Shown here in pieces: positions 1-17,810 of a stretch of 43,506 nucleotides of DNA (its first letter is position 1; each line of letters begins with the position of its first letter). The stretch is from Lingula anatina (lineage: Eukaryota; Brachiopoda; Lingulata; Lingulida; Lingulidae). The notes below the pieces were generated by a model. It was given only the letters and a program-made list of their open reading frames with translations. It searched no databases and was not told the DNA's origin. The stretch covers positions 1 through 43,506 of the forward strand of contig NW_019773816.1 in NCBI RefSeq assembly GCF_001039355.2, read 5' to 3'. Made by a program: the position numbers and the translations under genes.

Positions 1-2690
1 AAAGTGAGTCAAATATGGTCAGTAGAGGTTTAAGTTTATTTTTGGTCCTGAAATGAGATCTGTCTGACCTAGTTATTTATCCCCATCATAACCTTTTATT
101 GTCAACTTAAAAAAAAAAAAAAACAGAGAAACTGTTGTAGATTGCATAAACAAGCACACTTCATCAGTACATTGTTTTAGAATTGCTTTTACTGAAAAAT
201 GTCTTTTTAATAAGTGTGATACTTGAGGATATATGATATAATTTTAAAATCTTTTGTGATTATATTTTAGGCTATTTCAGAACTATTTTGAGTAATTCTG
301 ACATAATTTATGGAAGAGTATTATCAATAGTTACATGGCAAATGGATTTTTAAGTGATTGTGTGATATTTAATTGATGGATATTTCTTTAATCATGCTGA
401 CATGAATAGACTACTTTAGTATTACTGTAGTATTGGGTCCCAGTCACATTGTCTAGTTCACTAATGGCTCCTCCTGGATTAGACAGTAAAATACTGAGGA
501 TGTCACCATTTAGCCTTATTGGTATTAGTTACCCACTCAGGTCGCAGTCACTGCAAACACAAAACACAGAACAAAAAAGAAAAAACACCAAAGTTTTACT
601 CCACAATTAGTCTCCCTCAACATATTTGCTTTGCTTTGGAGGATGTGAAATAAGTAAACCGTGCTTTACACAATCTACACACCAAAACTGCCATACTTTT
701 ATTAAATATGTCAGACTTTTTGCTGTCATATTGTGTGGTTCCTCACTAGATATTAATCGTAAGGCATTTTATTTGTCAACTTACTGTTAAAATGTTGTTT
801 AAAGGCACTGTATTCTAACTATAATACCCATTCACTTATCTTTTTTTTCGCCAATTAAATAAAAGCTCCATTTTGTGCAAAAGGTGATTTGATTTATAAA
901 GAAAATATGGTAAGTCAGTATGACAAAGCACCTGCTTTTATTTATCAGTTACCGTTGATATAAAGAGGCTCCTTCCTTAAGATGCTTGATATAAATTGAT
1001 TGTAGAATGCATTTGGTGGGGCATCAGACTTATTTTTCACATATATTCTGTCTCTTGCTTATGTACATATATTTCTCTTGTGAAGAATGCTGGATGGTAA
1101 AGATAAAGTACACATTAATGAAATTAAAAATGATAGCTTTTGTAATCATGAAATTATAACTCTGTCCAATGTTTAAGGATATTTTGTTTTTAAAAAATGT
1201 CTTGTATTTGAAGATAATATTGTCAAATTTTAAAAAATGAATATAGTTCATAAGTCAAATGTGAATTTTAAGTGCATTTTGTAAAATGGATGAAGGTGAA
1301 GTTTTCCCCCCTCTTAGTAGTCCTTAACATATATTTAGAACATATGTTGTCTTCACCATTGATATTCCATGCTTTTAATTACTTTATTGGTAGTAGTTGT
1401 GTATAAAAACAATTTCTGCTTCTTATGATGTCATTAAATGAATTTTAGCCTACTTGTAGACTTTGTGTGGGGGATTTTAAAATACTCAGTTTTGATTTTA
1501 CACTCTTGTAGTCCTGTGTTTCTTCTTTGCACTCTTTGTGTGCATTCAAAATATTTCCAAATATGGATGGTTAATGTTTTCCTTAAAACTTGTACATGGA
1601 AATGGGTTTCGTAATTATGAACTGATCATGCAAAGAATTCAGACAAAACAATGTCTTGTACTCTCTTACATATTCTGTTTGAAGTTGTTCATGAATTTTA
1701 ATGTACTTTTTCCACATGATGTTTTGTTAAATATATTTGAAGGTCTCCTATCTGGAGTAATTTTGAATTGAAACAGAATTTTGTTGTTATAAAATGTGCT
1801 AACTCATATTCAACATGAAAAGAATTGTATGGCCTTCTGTGAACTATTCATTATTATTATTATTATGTGGTATAACTTACAGTTGTGTCATGTAAATTAG
1901 TTCAGTCATAGTTAAATATTTTAATTGTTAATTGTACCTACATTTATTACTAAATAAAATTAATTTTAATAAAAAAAAATTAATTTTAATAAAAAAGATG
2001 TCATGACTTGAATATGAAAGTGTATTGGTAAATAAGCATGTACATCCATTCAATAAAAAATGAAAAATTTTAAGTGGGAAATTTCTATCAATAACCAAGA
2101 CTCTGTGACTGGCAATCAAATATGTGCATTTTTCTATAAATCTGAAACATTCTATTTGCACTGAAATCAGAAAGTGCACAAAAAAGGCTCATAAAAACGC
2201 TGGAAATGGATCTCGCTTGTAGGGGTTGAATAATAATATGAAATTATCTGAAAAGCATAGTTTCTTTTCATATAATCGTGACATTTAATAAAACTGCCTA
2301 TCTACCCGTCGCAGTTAAACAGTAGAAGACTCAAAGATGGTCGCTAAAACAGCTGGTATAATGCACCATTATATGTAATACAGCGCTCCGCCCACCTCTG
2401 TCATTTCAATCAATGAGAGAGAGGTCAAACATGTGCTCAAAAATGACGTCAACGGAACTGACCTTTCGGAAGCATTTGTTATTTGCAAGGGGGATCCCCG
2501 AATCTTTTACCTCATTACCTTCAACAAAATAAATTCGCAGCATTAAAATTAAAATAATTCCCACTCTTTATGTAGTCAGTTAAAGTGACATACTTGAAAA
2601 GAGATGTTCTATGTAAAATAATGTTTTTCTGTCTTTTTCTTCAAATATTAATTTGCTTCCTCTAAGGAGCTACTTTTCGCAGTGTAGCTT
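1..2690. other. AT-rich intergenic DNA upstream of eIF4A
   Basis: No exon is recognisable here on either strand; the open frames are short and low-complexity. The left part (1-2000) is very AT-rich. It contains a short (ATT)n run near 1852-1866 and a direct repeat of a TAATTTTAATAAAAAA-type block at about 1960-1996. AATAAA strings near 1953 could be the polyadenylation signal of a plus-strand gene ending to the left, but nothing coding supports this. The last 350 bases are less AT-rich and carry promoter-like sites described separately. Confidence 0.6.
2388..2451 (+). promoter_or_regulatory. GC-box-like and CRE-like sites upstream of eIF4A
   Basis: A CCGCCCAC box lies at 2388-2395 and a perfect palindromic cAMP-response-element consensus, TGACGTCA, at 2444-2451. 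They sit about 300-360 bases upstream of the eIF4A start codon. Both are consensus matches seen in the sequence; regulatory function is inferred only from position. Confidence 0.3.
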
Positions 2691-2721
2691 CCGCCGTATG
2701 CGTTATGCGGCCCTAGTTCTG

Positions 2722-2732
2722 TCCTTTCTTCG
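2722..2732 (+). promoter_or_regulatory. Candidate 5' TOP / transcription start of eIF4A
   Basis: A pyrimidine run (TCCTTTCTTC) lies about 20-30 bases upstream of the eIF4A ATG, in a GC-richer patch with no TATA box. Translation-factor mRNAs of animals often start at a C within such a terminal oligopyrimidine tract, which couples their translation to growth signalling. The tract is visible; its use as the start site is inference. Confidence 0.3.
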
Positions 2733-2751
2733 CGGTATTCAGTACGTGAAC

Positions 2752-9365
<6,614 letters not shown>

Positions 9366-11597
9366 CCCAACCAGTTCTAGCGATTATGACACTAGCCCGA
9401 GGTTAGTGTCTCTCTCTCTTTCTCAGTGTGACGACGGCGACTACATTGTGGATTCTACGCGGCATATATATTTTCCAGGCGAGATATCAGATGTATACAC
9501 GGATTCTGCGACTGGATGATTCTAGCGATATTTATTTGTCCACACACACATTGACGTTGTTATACTTAAAGAAAAAAAAGCAAAGCGAATAAGAGAGACA
9601 CATTTGTGAAGAGAGGAGGAGGGAGGGCTGTGTGCCCTTGACCTTGTAAAGTAGGTCACCCAAGAGGTGCCGAACTTGACATTTGAAATCTAATTGTATT
9701 CTATATGTAACTGTACAAATTATAGGTACTGTTTGCTAAGCATACGCTTCTTTGTTTTATTTGGCGCCATTTGTGAGCGAGGTGAAAACGCGTATGTTGT
9801 ACATGCATAAAATTGTAGAGACTGTTCTCAAGCAATCAACGCCAGTTTACTGCATTGGAGATTGAATTTAGTGTTGGTGTATTTTGTACCATATAGATAT
9901 TTTTGTCCAGTCCTCAATTTATTGTTATTATTTATCTTAAATTTAGTCTATTGGATGTAAAGCTACGTCAGAGCGCGATCTCTGCCCTAGAGCCGGGCTT
10001 CGTGCCCACCCCCAGTTAACAGGGGGTCCTTGTTGTAAAGGCTGCCAGTTTGTAGTGATATAATAGCTTTCAATGATAATGCTGCAGCACAAGCTGTGTA
10101 AGTTAATTGATGTTCGTAAGATTGGTTTTGGGGAGGAATGGAGAACGTTTTCACCCGACTGCTTTATGGATGTTAGCTTAGAGTCACCTCCGCAAAACTG
10201 CAACGGAATAGAAAAATGTGGAACTCCGGTTCGTCCTTTCTTGCGTCAGGAGGAGGAGAGGGTTAATGTGCCCTCTTTTGAAGACTCCCAGACAAAGCCA
10301 GTATGCCTGCTGCAAAGAAAAGACGAATTTAATGACAAAAATGACGGAAAGAAGAACCAAAACTCAACGGTGCACGCTTGGCAGGATACAGTTCCGGGTT
10401 ATGTCATGTTAGCACAGGGTAGGAAATCCGTGCATGTCAGTGCCATGTGCGCGAGTCTGCGCGCGAACACGTGCTTACCGCGTGTGCAGGACGGCAGGCT
10501 TGTTGCGGATAGAGCGTCTATCTTTTGTGAGGAGAACATCTTGTTAACAAACTATAGATATATTAAATTTTTCATATATTTCAAAAGTGATGTGTTGGTA
10601 TAGTTACTACTGCTGATAAGAAACAAGTCGGGCGGGGGGATTCCTGAAGGATGTTAAGTACAGTTTGCGGCAAACCGCCGTTTTTAAAATAATTCTTGCA
10701 TTTTTAAAATGGTGGAAAGCAAAGTAACGCGTTTTTGCAAGTCCCAATCTTTACAAAAACTGGAGTGTATGTGGATTCAAATTCTATTGGCAAAGCTGTT
10801 TTACGTTATCAGTTTTAAATAAGCGTGATATCTGCCCATTTAAACGAAGAAATTGTAGAATCGCGTACTGGTTTTTGGCCTTACGATAAGTTGGCGCGCC
10901 TTTCATTTTATGTCTTCAGGAGATGACCTACCAGTGAATAGTTCTTTGCTGTATGTTTTAAAACGAGCCGTTTCCCGTCTCTGACACTAAGCAAATGACG
11001 CTGTCGAACGCTTTGTTTTGAGCCTTAATAGGCTGCGTTCACATGAAAAATCTAAATTCTAAAAACCTGAAAATCCATTGGCGGTATCTAATGATCACGG
11101 TCTGTGCCCCGAATACCCCGCGGCGTAATTAACTAGCAGCGCGAGCGAGGCGTTTCCAAAGCTGTAATTAAACGGGTATTGTGGTCCGAATTCGGGATCA
11201 GCTACCCATTAGCTGCCTGATTTCAACATGAAATTCACAAAAATACAGAAAAAAAAGAGTTGACAGCATATAATCTTGTGTGAAGAGGAAAGGTTGCAAG
11301 TACAGTCATCTTAAACTTTAAGAACAATCTATGTAAAATGCAAATAATGTAGGAATATTCCCAGGCGTCGATTTTGAAGCTAGCTATCATGACTTCTAAT
11401 CGTCACTGAATAATATATAATCATCTTATGAATTATATTTCTGATATATTGATCTCTGCTCGTGAGATAGGCTATAATCCCACAATATAGCACTGCATAA
11501 TACACTGCTATGCTATGAGAGCATTCCGCTTTTTGCGGCGAAACAGAAGTGAATTATTTAACAGTCCAGGTAACTAAGTATATCGTGTCCGGCGTTT

Positions 11598-11925
11598 AGG
11601 GATAACAACTGTTCGTAAGAGATCCATTTTTCACAATAAATACACTGTAAACAACTCATAGATATAGTATCAATTCTATTTTACCACCCAAATGGCGTTT
11701 ATCGCAATTACTCTGGAATTTGTGCTTGCCATCGGACCACTTGACCTCTATAAACGGCTACCCTCTTAAGATCTCTTAAGAGATTAAAAAAAAAACTCTT
11801 TAGAAAAAAAATAGGGACTATCTTTAACTGTCGGAATAGATACAGTAATCGTGGGTTTGTATGGGAAACTTGTCGTTTATCCCAAAAAATCCATTTTTTG
11901 GCCAAAATAAATAGTTGTTATCCCT
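11598..11925. mobile_element. MITE-like element copy 2, upstream of FkbM gene A
   Basis: This segment aligns over its whole 328-bp length with the element at 4234-4570. Its ends are AGGGATAACAACTGTT and (reverse-complemented) AGGGATAACAACTATT, and it keeps the central TCTCTTAAGAGA palindrome and a shared GGGACTA...TTTTTTGGCC block. The flanks (GTTT / TTAG) no longer show an exact TTAA duplication, so this copy is older or altered. It ends 125 bases before the FkbM A start codon. Confidence 0.75.
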
Positions 11926-11991
11926 TTAGATACAATATTAATTATATAGCACGATAGTGCGGTTTGGGGTAATAAATGAAGTTATGAGTTG

Positions 11992-12001
11992 TATATATTA
12001 A
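11992..12001 (+). promoter_or_regulatory. TATA-like element before FkbM gene A
   Basis: TATATATTAA lies 50-59 bases upstream of the ATG at 12051, a reasonable spacing for a TATA box with a short leader. AT-rich strings are common in this region, so the call is weak. Confidence 0.25.
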
Positions 12002-12050
12002 GGAAATTAGTGAGAGATACGCAGAGCTTAGGGTTCTACATCTGCCAACG

Positions 12051-12908
12051 ATGGTTCATCTAAAACGTGTCCCAGTGCGATTAAATCATCGGCGGCTAAT
12101 AAGTTTGTTGGTCACTGGCGTAGTAATAGTCCTGTCGTTGTTAATACTTTCGGATATCTCTGTGCGCATTCGCGTAACAAGCCCAAAGACGCGACAGAGC
12201 ATGGTGTCGAATGTTTCCCCTAAAGAAAGACACCTTGATTCCAAAGACTTAGCGTTCACCGGCCAACTAGTACTGACAAGTGCAGACTTGATCGAAGACC
12301 TGGGATCAAAGGCAGTGAATGCCACCGATCCTAGACTGTTGAGGCTCCTTCGTGAAAAGTGGCTTCTTGCGCCTTCCAGTCGCCCGTACGACTTGAAAAA
12401 TCCAGAGAAAGAACACACGTCTCAGATAGGGCAATCGCAGACAGTTGATAAACTACTGAAGCAGAGGCAGAACGGCTTTTTTGTTGAGGCGGGAGCGGCG
12501 AACGGGGAGTCCCATTCCAACTCGTTATTTTTCGAGAGATTTCGGAACTGGACTGGGGTACTCGTAGAGGCAGACCCGTGGGCCTTTTATAAGATAACCA
12601 AAAAACACAGGTAGATGGATTTTATTTCGAGGTCACACTGCTTGGGAATACAAAACATGGTACAGGTGGTTCTCAACAATATTTGGAGACTATTTTTATT
12701 GTCTCGATTTCTGATATATACAACACAAAATACTGTACTATATATGCATATTTGTATAATTATAAAAACACTTAAGCCTTTACCATACAGTTTGACATCA
12801 GAAGAATTTGGCAATATGACATACTGATGTGTTCTGCCACGTGTGACTGTGACTATGCGCTGCGAGGATGATTGATGTAGTGTAAAAAATTTGATTGTCT
12901 TGTTAGTC

Positions 12909-12957
<49 letters not shown>

Positions 12958-13546
12958 TTTTACATAACGATACAGGTGTGTCGGTACACTTCAAGAGATT
13001 GACAAATTCTTAGCCTTGTTAGTGGCTATTTGATTGTTGTTTGTTACTTGTTTGTAAATCCATTGCTCAATTTAAAACAACTTTTTTCTTTTTTAATACA
13101 GGAAATCATATATCATCAACACTTGCTTGTCTCCGAGACCGCATCCAGAGCGAATGGAGTTTACATATGCCAGTGAGTTAGGCGGCATTGGTGAGACGGG
13201 CCACGTTCTCCCTGACTATGCACAAGACGCCATTCGTGGCAAGGGCTTTCCGCAGTGTTTCCCAATACACTCCATCCTGGCGGCGCTGGGGGTGACCCAC
13301 GTGGACTACTTCTCCCTGGACGTCGAGGGGGCCGAGGTGGAGATCCTCCGGTCATTCCCATGGGAAGAAATCACCGTGGACGTGTGGACAGTAGAGTATG
13401 GGGTTTTCGGCTCTGGAGGAGGGGGAGACACGCAGAAGCGCCTCAAAGGCACCAGGGAGATTTTCCAAAAGACTGGGTTGTACCGGGAGGTGAAATTTCG
13501 TAAAACACAAGATGTGTTGTTTGCTCGACGAGAGGTATTGATCTAG
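12051..13546 (+). CDS. FkbM-type methyltransferase-like type II membrane protein, gene A
   Basis: Two exons, 12051-12610 and 13102-13546 (GT-AG, phase 2 junction), give 334 aa. Residues 16-34 form a single hydrophobic segment after a basic N-terminus, predicting a type II (lumenal/extracellular) anchored protein. Sequons stand at 90-92 (NAT) and 166-168 (NWT). The C-terminal half fits the FkbM / Methyltransf_21 family: a SAM-binding-like FFVEAGAANGE at 143-153, VEADP at 172-176, and the diagnostic SLDVEGAE at 258-265. Members are SAM-dependent methyltransferases of varied or unknown substrate; animal relatives include Star-like proteins, so enzymatic activity is not assured. The loop in motif I is AAN, where its neighbour has AAD. 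The gene lies directly upstream of a paralogue with the same exon structure. An AATAAA at 13802-13807 is a plausible polyadenylation signal. Confidence 0.9.
12912..12955. repeat. (GA)n microsatellite in FkbM gene A intron
   Basis: About 22 uninterrupted GA repeats lie in the only intron of gene A, roughly 150 bases before the acceptor site. Confidence 0.95.
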
Positions 13547-14481
13547 TATAGAACTCGTTACTTGTGTGTAGGTGGACAGTGTCACATACAAACGTCGACG
13601 GTATAAACTTTAGTCGCCTGGATACGCCATATTAACCTTACATGTCAAAATTGATGTCCGACGCCCTGGGTTTATGGAGACGTTTGCAACTCGCCACTCT
13701 TCTACACAATATCTACTATCAGATACTGGAAACACCGTGGAATCGGCACAGACACACTGATATTCATTTAACAGGACTGCAACTGGTACATCTTGGGTCA
13801 AAATAAACCGTGTTGTCGATCCCTCGCCATAGTCTGGACTTTTCTGATTGGCGTGACATGGCTACAGTTTCTTTTTTACCTCTGAGCACCACGTTCGCCA
13901 GGCTTCTCCTGTGTCTCCATCTAGGAACTTACAGTAAAATCCGGGTCTCAGCCTTAGTAATTCATTTATGAGTTATATGCGAGACAATACAGTGCAAATA
14001 TGAGACTCTGGAAACCGTACTGGGAATGGAAGCTGTCAATTTTGGACGAGGTCGCCCAAAATGTTGATAAAAAAAAACTCAAAAACAGTTGTATGGATCT
14101 AAATTTTCTCAACGGTCGTGGTTAGGGTATACTTTGGCGGGGGAAATAACCAAAATGATATTAAAAGGGCATAAATTAATAGAAATAACAATAAAACATA
14201 GTATTCTAGTATTATAAATTTATTTTCCATATGTAACTGGCTTATGTTCAGACGTTCTTAATAAGTATACTGTGGACATAAATCGTATGAATATTTTGTG
14301 AAAATGTTCATGAGAGGTGAGAATGACGTGGGTTATGACGCATGCGCGACTCTAATTCATCATCGCAGCGATAAAAGTAATATGCAAATGAAGCATGTGA
14401 AACACTTGTATTGGTGTGCCTGTAAATAGAGTGAAAATCAGTGGCATAAAGGCAGAGGTTGGGGTCCGAGATCTTCCAGCA
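13547..14481. other. Spacer between the FkbM paralogues
   Basis: The 3' flank of gene A (AATAAA at 13802-13807) is followed by about 650 bases of AT-rich DNA and the upstream region of gene B. No coding region is recognised. Just before gene B there is an ATAAAAGTA string at 14371-14379. Confidence 0.5.
14371..14389 (+). promoter_or_regulatory. TATA-like and octamer sites before FkbM gene B
   Basis: ATAAAAGTA (14371-14379) is followed by ATGCAAAT (14382-14389), an exact POU-octamer consensus, about 95-110 bases upstream of the ATG at 14482. Consensus matches only; gene A has no equivalent octamer at this position. Confidence 0.25.
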
Positions 14482-16315
14482 ATGGATGTTTTGAAATGTC
14501 TTTTAATGCCTTTAACGCTTCGAACGCTGAAAATAAGTTTGTTAATCGCTGCGGTAATGATCATACCTTCATTGATAGGCCTACTCTTGGATGCCACAGG
14601 CCGCGTTCGTGAAACGGACTCAAAGCCGCGACAGAGCAGGGTGTTAAGTGTTTATCCCCAACCTGACCACTACAAGAAACCTAGCGTTCATCGAGGTGAC
14701 ATTTTACCGACAAGTGCAGACATGATCGAGGACCTTGGATCAAAGGCAGTGAATGCAACCGATCCTAGATTACTGAGGCTTATCCGCGAAAGATGGCTCC
14801 TTGCGCCGTCCAAACGTCCATACTACTTGAAAAACCCAAAGAAAAAACACAATTCTCAGGTAAAGCAATCAGAAACAGTTGACGAGCTATTAAAGCAGAG
14901 AGAGAACGGATTTTTTGTTGAGGCGGGGGCGGCGGACGGGGAACTCTTTTCTAACTCTTTATTTTTCGAGAGATTTCGGAATTGGACGGGATTACTCGTG
15001 GAAGCAGATCCGTGGATCTTTGAAAGCTTGATCAAGAAACACAGGTAATTTCATTTAGTTCGAGATCAAATTGTTCTAGACTTAAAAAACACACACATTT
15101 ACTTCGAGGATGATATATCATTAACGCTTCGATGGTTTTAAGCTATATTTTAGTATTCATAGTCCTGATTCGTGACTATATAAATTTATTGACTGACTTT
15201 TGCTACGTGTCATATACCAAACAGTTTTTCCTAAGGGAATGCATGGCCTGCATTGCCTAAAGCCAAAAGATCGTAAAGTTTATGACTATGCACAATATAG
15301 TTTCAGTTATTTCTATTCAGATGTTAAAAATTGTTAAAAGTGTGTTACTTTTCTTCAGATTAGTTTGAAAAGAAACAGTTAACATACTAAACATGTATTA
15401 AAAATCTTGCACTTAGACCCCCATTCCGTGGATAAACCCAACTTTGCGGGGATTCTCGTTAAGTGCAATCAGCTTAATTGAATGACCATTTTAGTAGATC
15501 CCCAAATCCCCAAATTCCACTGGTGTCACTTAATCCTATCATTCCAGCTGTCATCTTTTTCTGCTTTTTTTTTTTTTTTTTTTGGGGGGGGGGGGGCAGG
15601 GCATAATCACCACTTCATCTCCTGGTACACTAGTGAAAAGGGCTTTCACATCGAACGACTCCAGTACCCCCCAACTTCTGAATAAAAGCTATTCACCCGG
15701 ATAACCTCATTCCCACATGAAGATGCTCTGACAGGCATCGAAATATTGTAGGTAAACAATTTTAATATTTAACTGTTTGCTTTATGAAAAAAAAATACTG
15801 TTCTTATAACATAACACAGCTGGTGAATTACTTCTCTGACTTACAGAACTTTCTTTCCACACAGGAAATCATATACCATAAACGCCTGCCTGTCTCCACG
15901 ACCGCACCCACAGCGAATAGAATTCACATATGCCAGTCTCTTGGGCGGCATCAGTGAAACGGGACGCGCTCTTCCGGCAAATGTACAAAGTGTTATTCGT
16001 GGCAAAGGCTTGCCGCAGTGTTTCCCAATACACTCCATCCTGGCCGCACTGGGGGTGACCCATGTGGACTACTTCTCCCTGGACGTCGAGGGGGCCGAGG
16101 CGGAGATTCTGAGGACATTTCCCTGGGGAGACATCACCGTGGACGTGTGGTCAGTAGAGTACTCCGTTTTCGAGAAAGGACCGAAAGGAGAACGCGAATT
16201 GGCTCGACGCCTTAAAGAAATCCAGGAGATTTTCCAAAAGACAGGGATGTACCGGGAGGTAAAATTTACTCGTGGATTGGATGTTCTGTTTGCTCGACGG
16301 GAGATTCCAGAATAG
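14482..16315 (+). CDS. FkbM-type methyltransferase-like type II membrane protein, gene B
   Basis: Two exons, 14482-15044 and 15865-16315, joined in phase 2 at the same codon as gene A, give 337 aa. ATG 14482 places the hydrophobic segment (about residues 17-36) near the N-terminus; the frame is open a further 66 bases upstream but with no ATG. Family motifs: FFVEAGAADGE at 144-154, VEADP at 173-177 and SLDVEGAE at 259-266. It is highly similar to gene A from the NATDPRLLRL segment (residues 91-100) onward and diverged in the cytoplasmic tail, membrane segment and juxtamembrane stalk, which indicates tandem duplication with relaxed N-terminal constraint. It keeps the acidic residue in motif I that gene A lacks. 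AATAAA at 16757-16762 is the likely polyadenylation signal. Substrate unknown; membrane and lumenal location inferred. Confidence 0.9.
15565..15596. repeat. Poly(T)19-poly(G)13 junction
   Basis: A run of 19 T is followed directly by 13 G in the intron of FkbM gene B. The G run alone could form a quadruplex. Similar T/G or A/G junctions recur at 25010-25031 and 31787-31812. Confidence 0.9.
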
Positions 16316-17810
16316 AAGATCCAAGGATCCAATTTTAAAGGAACATGCATGTCAAAGGTTTAAAAAGGATAGCAACTACCCATGTTAGGACCTCTCAAAG
16401 TGAGATAATTGTACTGGAGAAAGAGGTCACAGTTGACTGTTATAACCTTGAGTTTCAGAGGCCGCAGGAAATAGCCTAAAAACGCTTCTCTACTATCAGA
16501 AACTGGAAACAGCAGAGGCATACTGTCAGCCCGCGTAGTTAAAGAAGAGAAACGCAAGTGTCCTTCATAACTCATGGTGTCAGCTAATTGCAGCACACAA
16601 ATTACTCTAAAACATTTGTAACATCTTTCTTGTGATAGGGTTTTTTTTTTAACCTGGACTACAACGTATGAGTATTTATACATTTTTCTAGATATCCAGC
16701 AAAGTTATTTACCTTTCCCCACTTTCCAGACCATTTTAATTTTATGAAACCCCTCAAATAAAAGTACTCGATGTCAATATTCCCTCCTGGCAGTCTTAAT
16801 GTCTGGCCAAAGCTTAACTACTGAATTAGAAAAAATATAAAAAAGTGATCCTAAGTGTTCTTTTTATATGCCATAAATGTATATTAAAGAAAAAAAAATT
16901 AAAAAGAAATTCAAAACTAAAGTATATACGTGCTGTTACACAACAATAATATTAATTTTTGAAAAAAGTTTATTAACTTTCACAAAGATAGAGTTTCACA
17001 ATGATAGTAATAATCATACTTTGAAATATTAACTATAATGTAATAGTATGAAAAATACAAATTCTTTTTAAATATTCTATCAACAATAAGATATCAAAAT
17101 TGAACACCAACACGCCATAGGGCATGAGGCAACAAGAACCATACATGATCTGAAATTGTAGTTAACAAGATTAATACAATTTACACAATACAATCATAAT
17201 AATTAATACAATTAAATGACTGAAAAATGACATATATTGCACCTGTAAGAACCAGTTTCACAGTTGGCACATAGGGCCAAAAATACGGGAAAATATGGCT
17301 GACCATATTTTCATGCTGGACTAATTGGTTAACTGATCAAAGTGACCTAATAATTACTAAGAAAAAGGATCTTGGTGAATTTTTATGTTTGTATAAGCAT
17401 TTGCATTGACTCAATTAAAGTTAAAAAAAAAAAAAAAACTCGGGTCAAAGTGACCTAGCTGCAAACATTTTAGATCACAATGACCTACATGTTCATGCCT
17501 CTACATATAATGATTACCTGAATACCATTATGTGGTTTGTAATATTAACTACTTTGCAAGTTTCTGGTGTGTTTGCCAGAGAAAAGGAATTCTGGTATCT
17601 TATTAATGCTTTTCTTCACTTCTTTTTTTTTGCTTTTGCAGGAACACAAAATTGCGAATATCAAATATTATCCATTTCATTAACAAAGTGACCTGAGCAT
17701 GCTTAGAATAAAAATGCAAAGAAACCATAATTATACTGATATACATTTTTAAATGAATTGTTTCATACTTAAAGTACTCAAGTTGTACTGGTTTTATAAG
17801 TCAACAGCAG
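16316..17810. other. AT-rich convergent 3' region between FkbM gene B and DGK
   Basis: No coding sequence is recognised. A plus-strand AATAAA for gene B lies at 16757-16762. A minus-strand AATAAA lies at 16969-16974 (TTTATT as written); it is the first such signal I can find downstream of the DGK stop codon. The two putative transcripts would converge about 200 bases apart. Several GGTCAnnnTGACC-like sites cluster at 17335-17485. Confidence 0.45.
16969..16974 (-). terminator. Candidate polyadenylation signal of the DGK gene
   Basis: AATAAA on the minus strand, 4.7 kb beyond the DGK stop codon. I found no closer AATAAA on that strand, so the DGK 3' UTR may be very long. A non-canonical nearer signal cannot be excluded. 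Confidence 0.3.

Larger units (their letters stand above)
9366..12050. other. eIF4A 3' UTR and eIF4A-FkbM intergenic region
   Basis: The first 1.2 kb after the eIF4A stop is moderately GC-rich and probably includes its 3' UTR. I see no nearby AATAAA; an ATTAAA at 10562-10567 is the first candidate signal. A 176-codon open frame at 10073-10603 resembles no family I recognise. A CpG-rich patch lies at about 11100-11200. A MITE-like copy occupies 11598-11925. No convincing gene is seen. Confidence 0.5.

Noticed and set aside
1-2690. Short open frames of 73-83 aa upstream of eIF4A
   Set aside because: They are AT-driven, Phe/Ile/Asn-rich chance frames with no domain or splice support.
11100-11200. 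CpG-rich patch with TAATTAA twice and AATACCCCG/CGGGTATT partial dyad
   Set aside because: The inverted similarity is short and interrupted, and there is no gene start beside it to support a promoter call.
13161-13503. Additional Gly/Arg-rich or Pro-rich open frames across the second exons of both FkbM genes
   Set aside because: They overlap the GC-rich coding exon in other frames and recur in the paralogue only because the true coding sequence is conserved.
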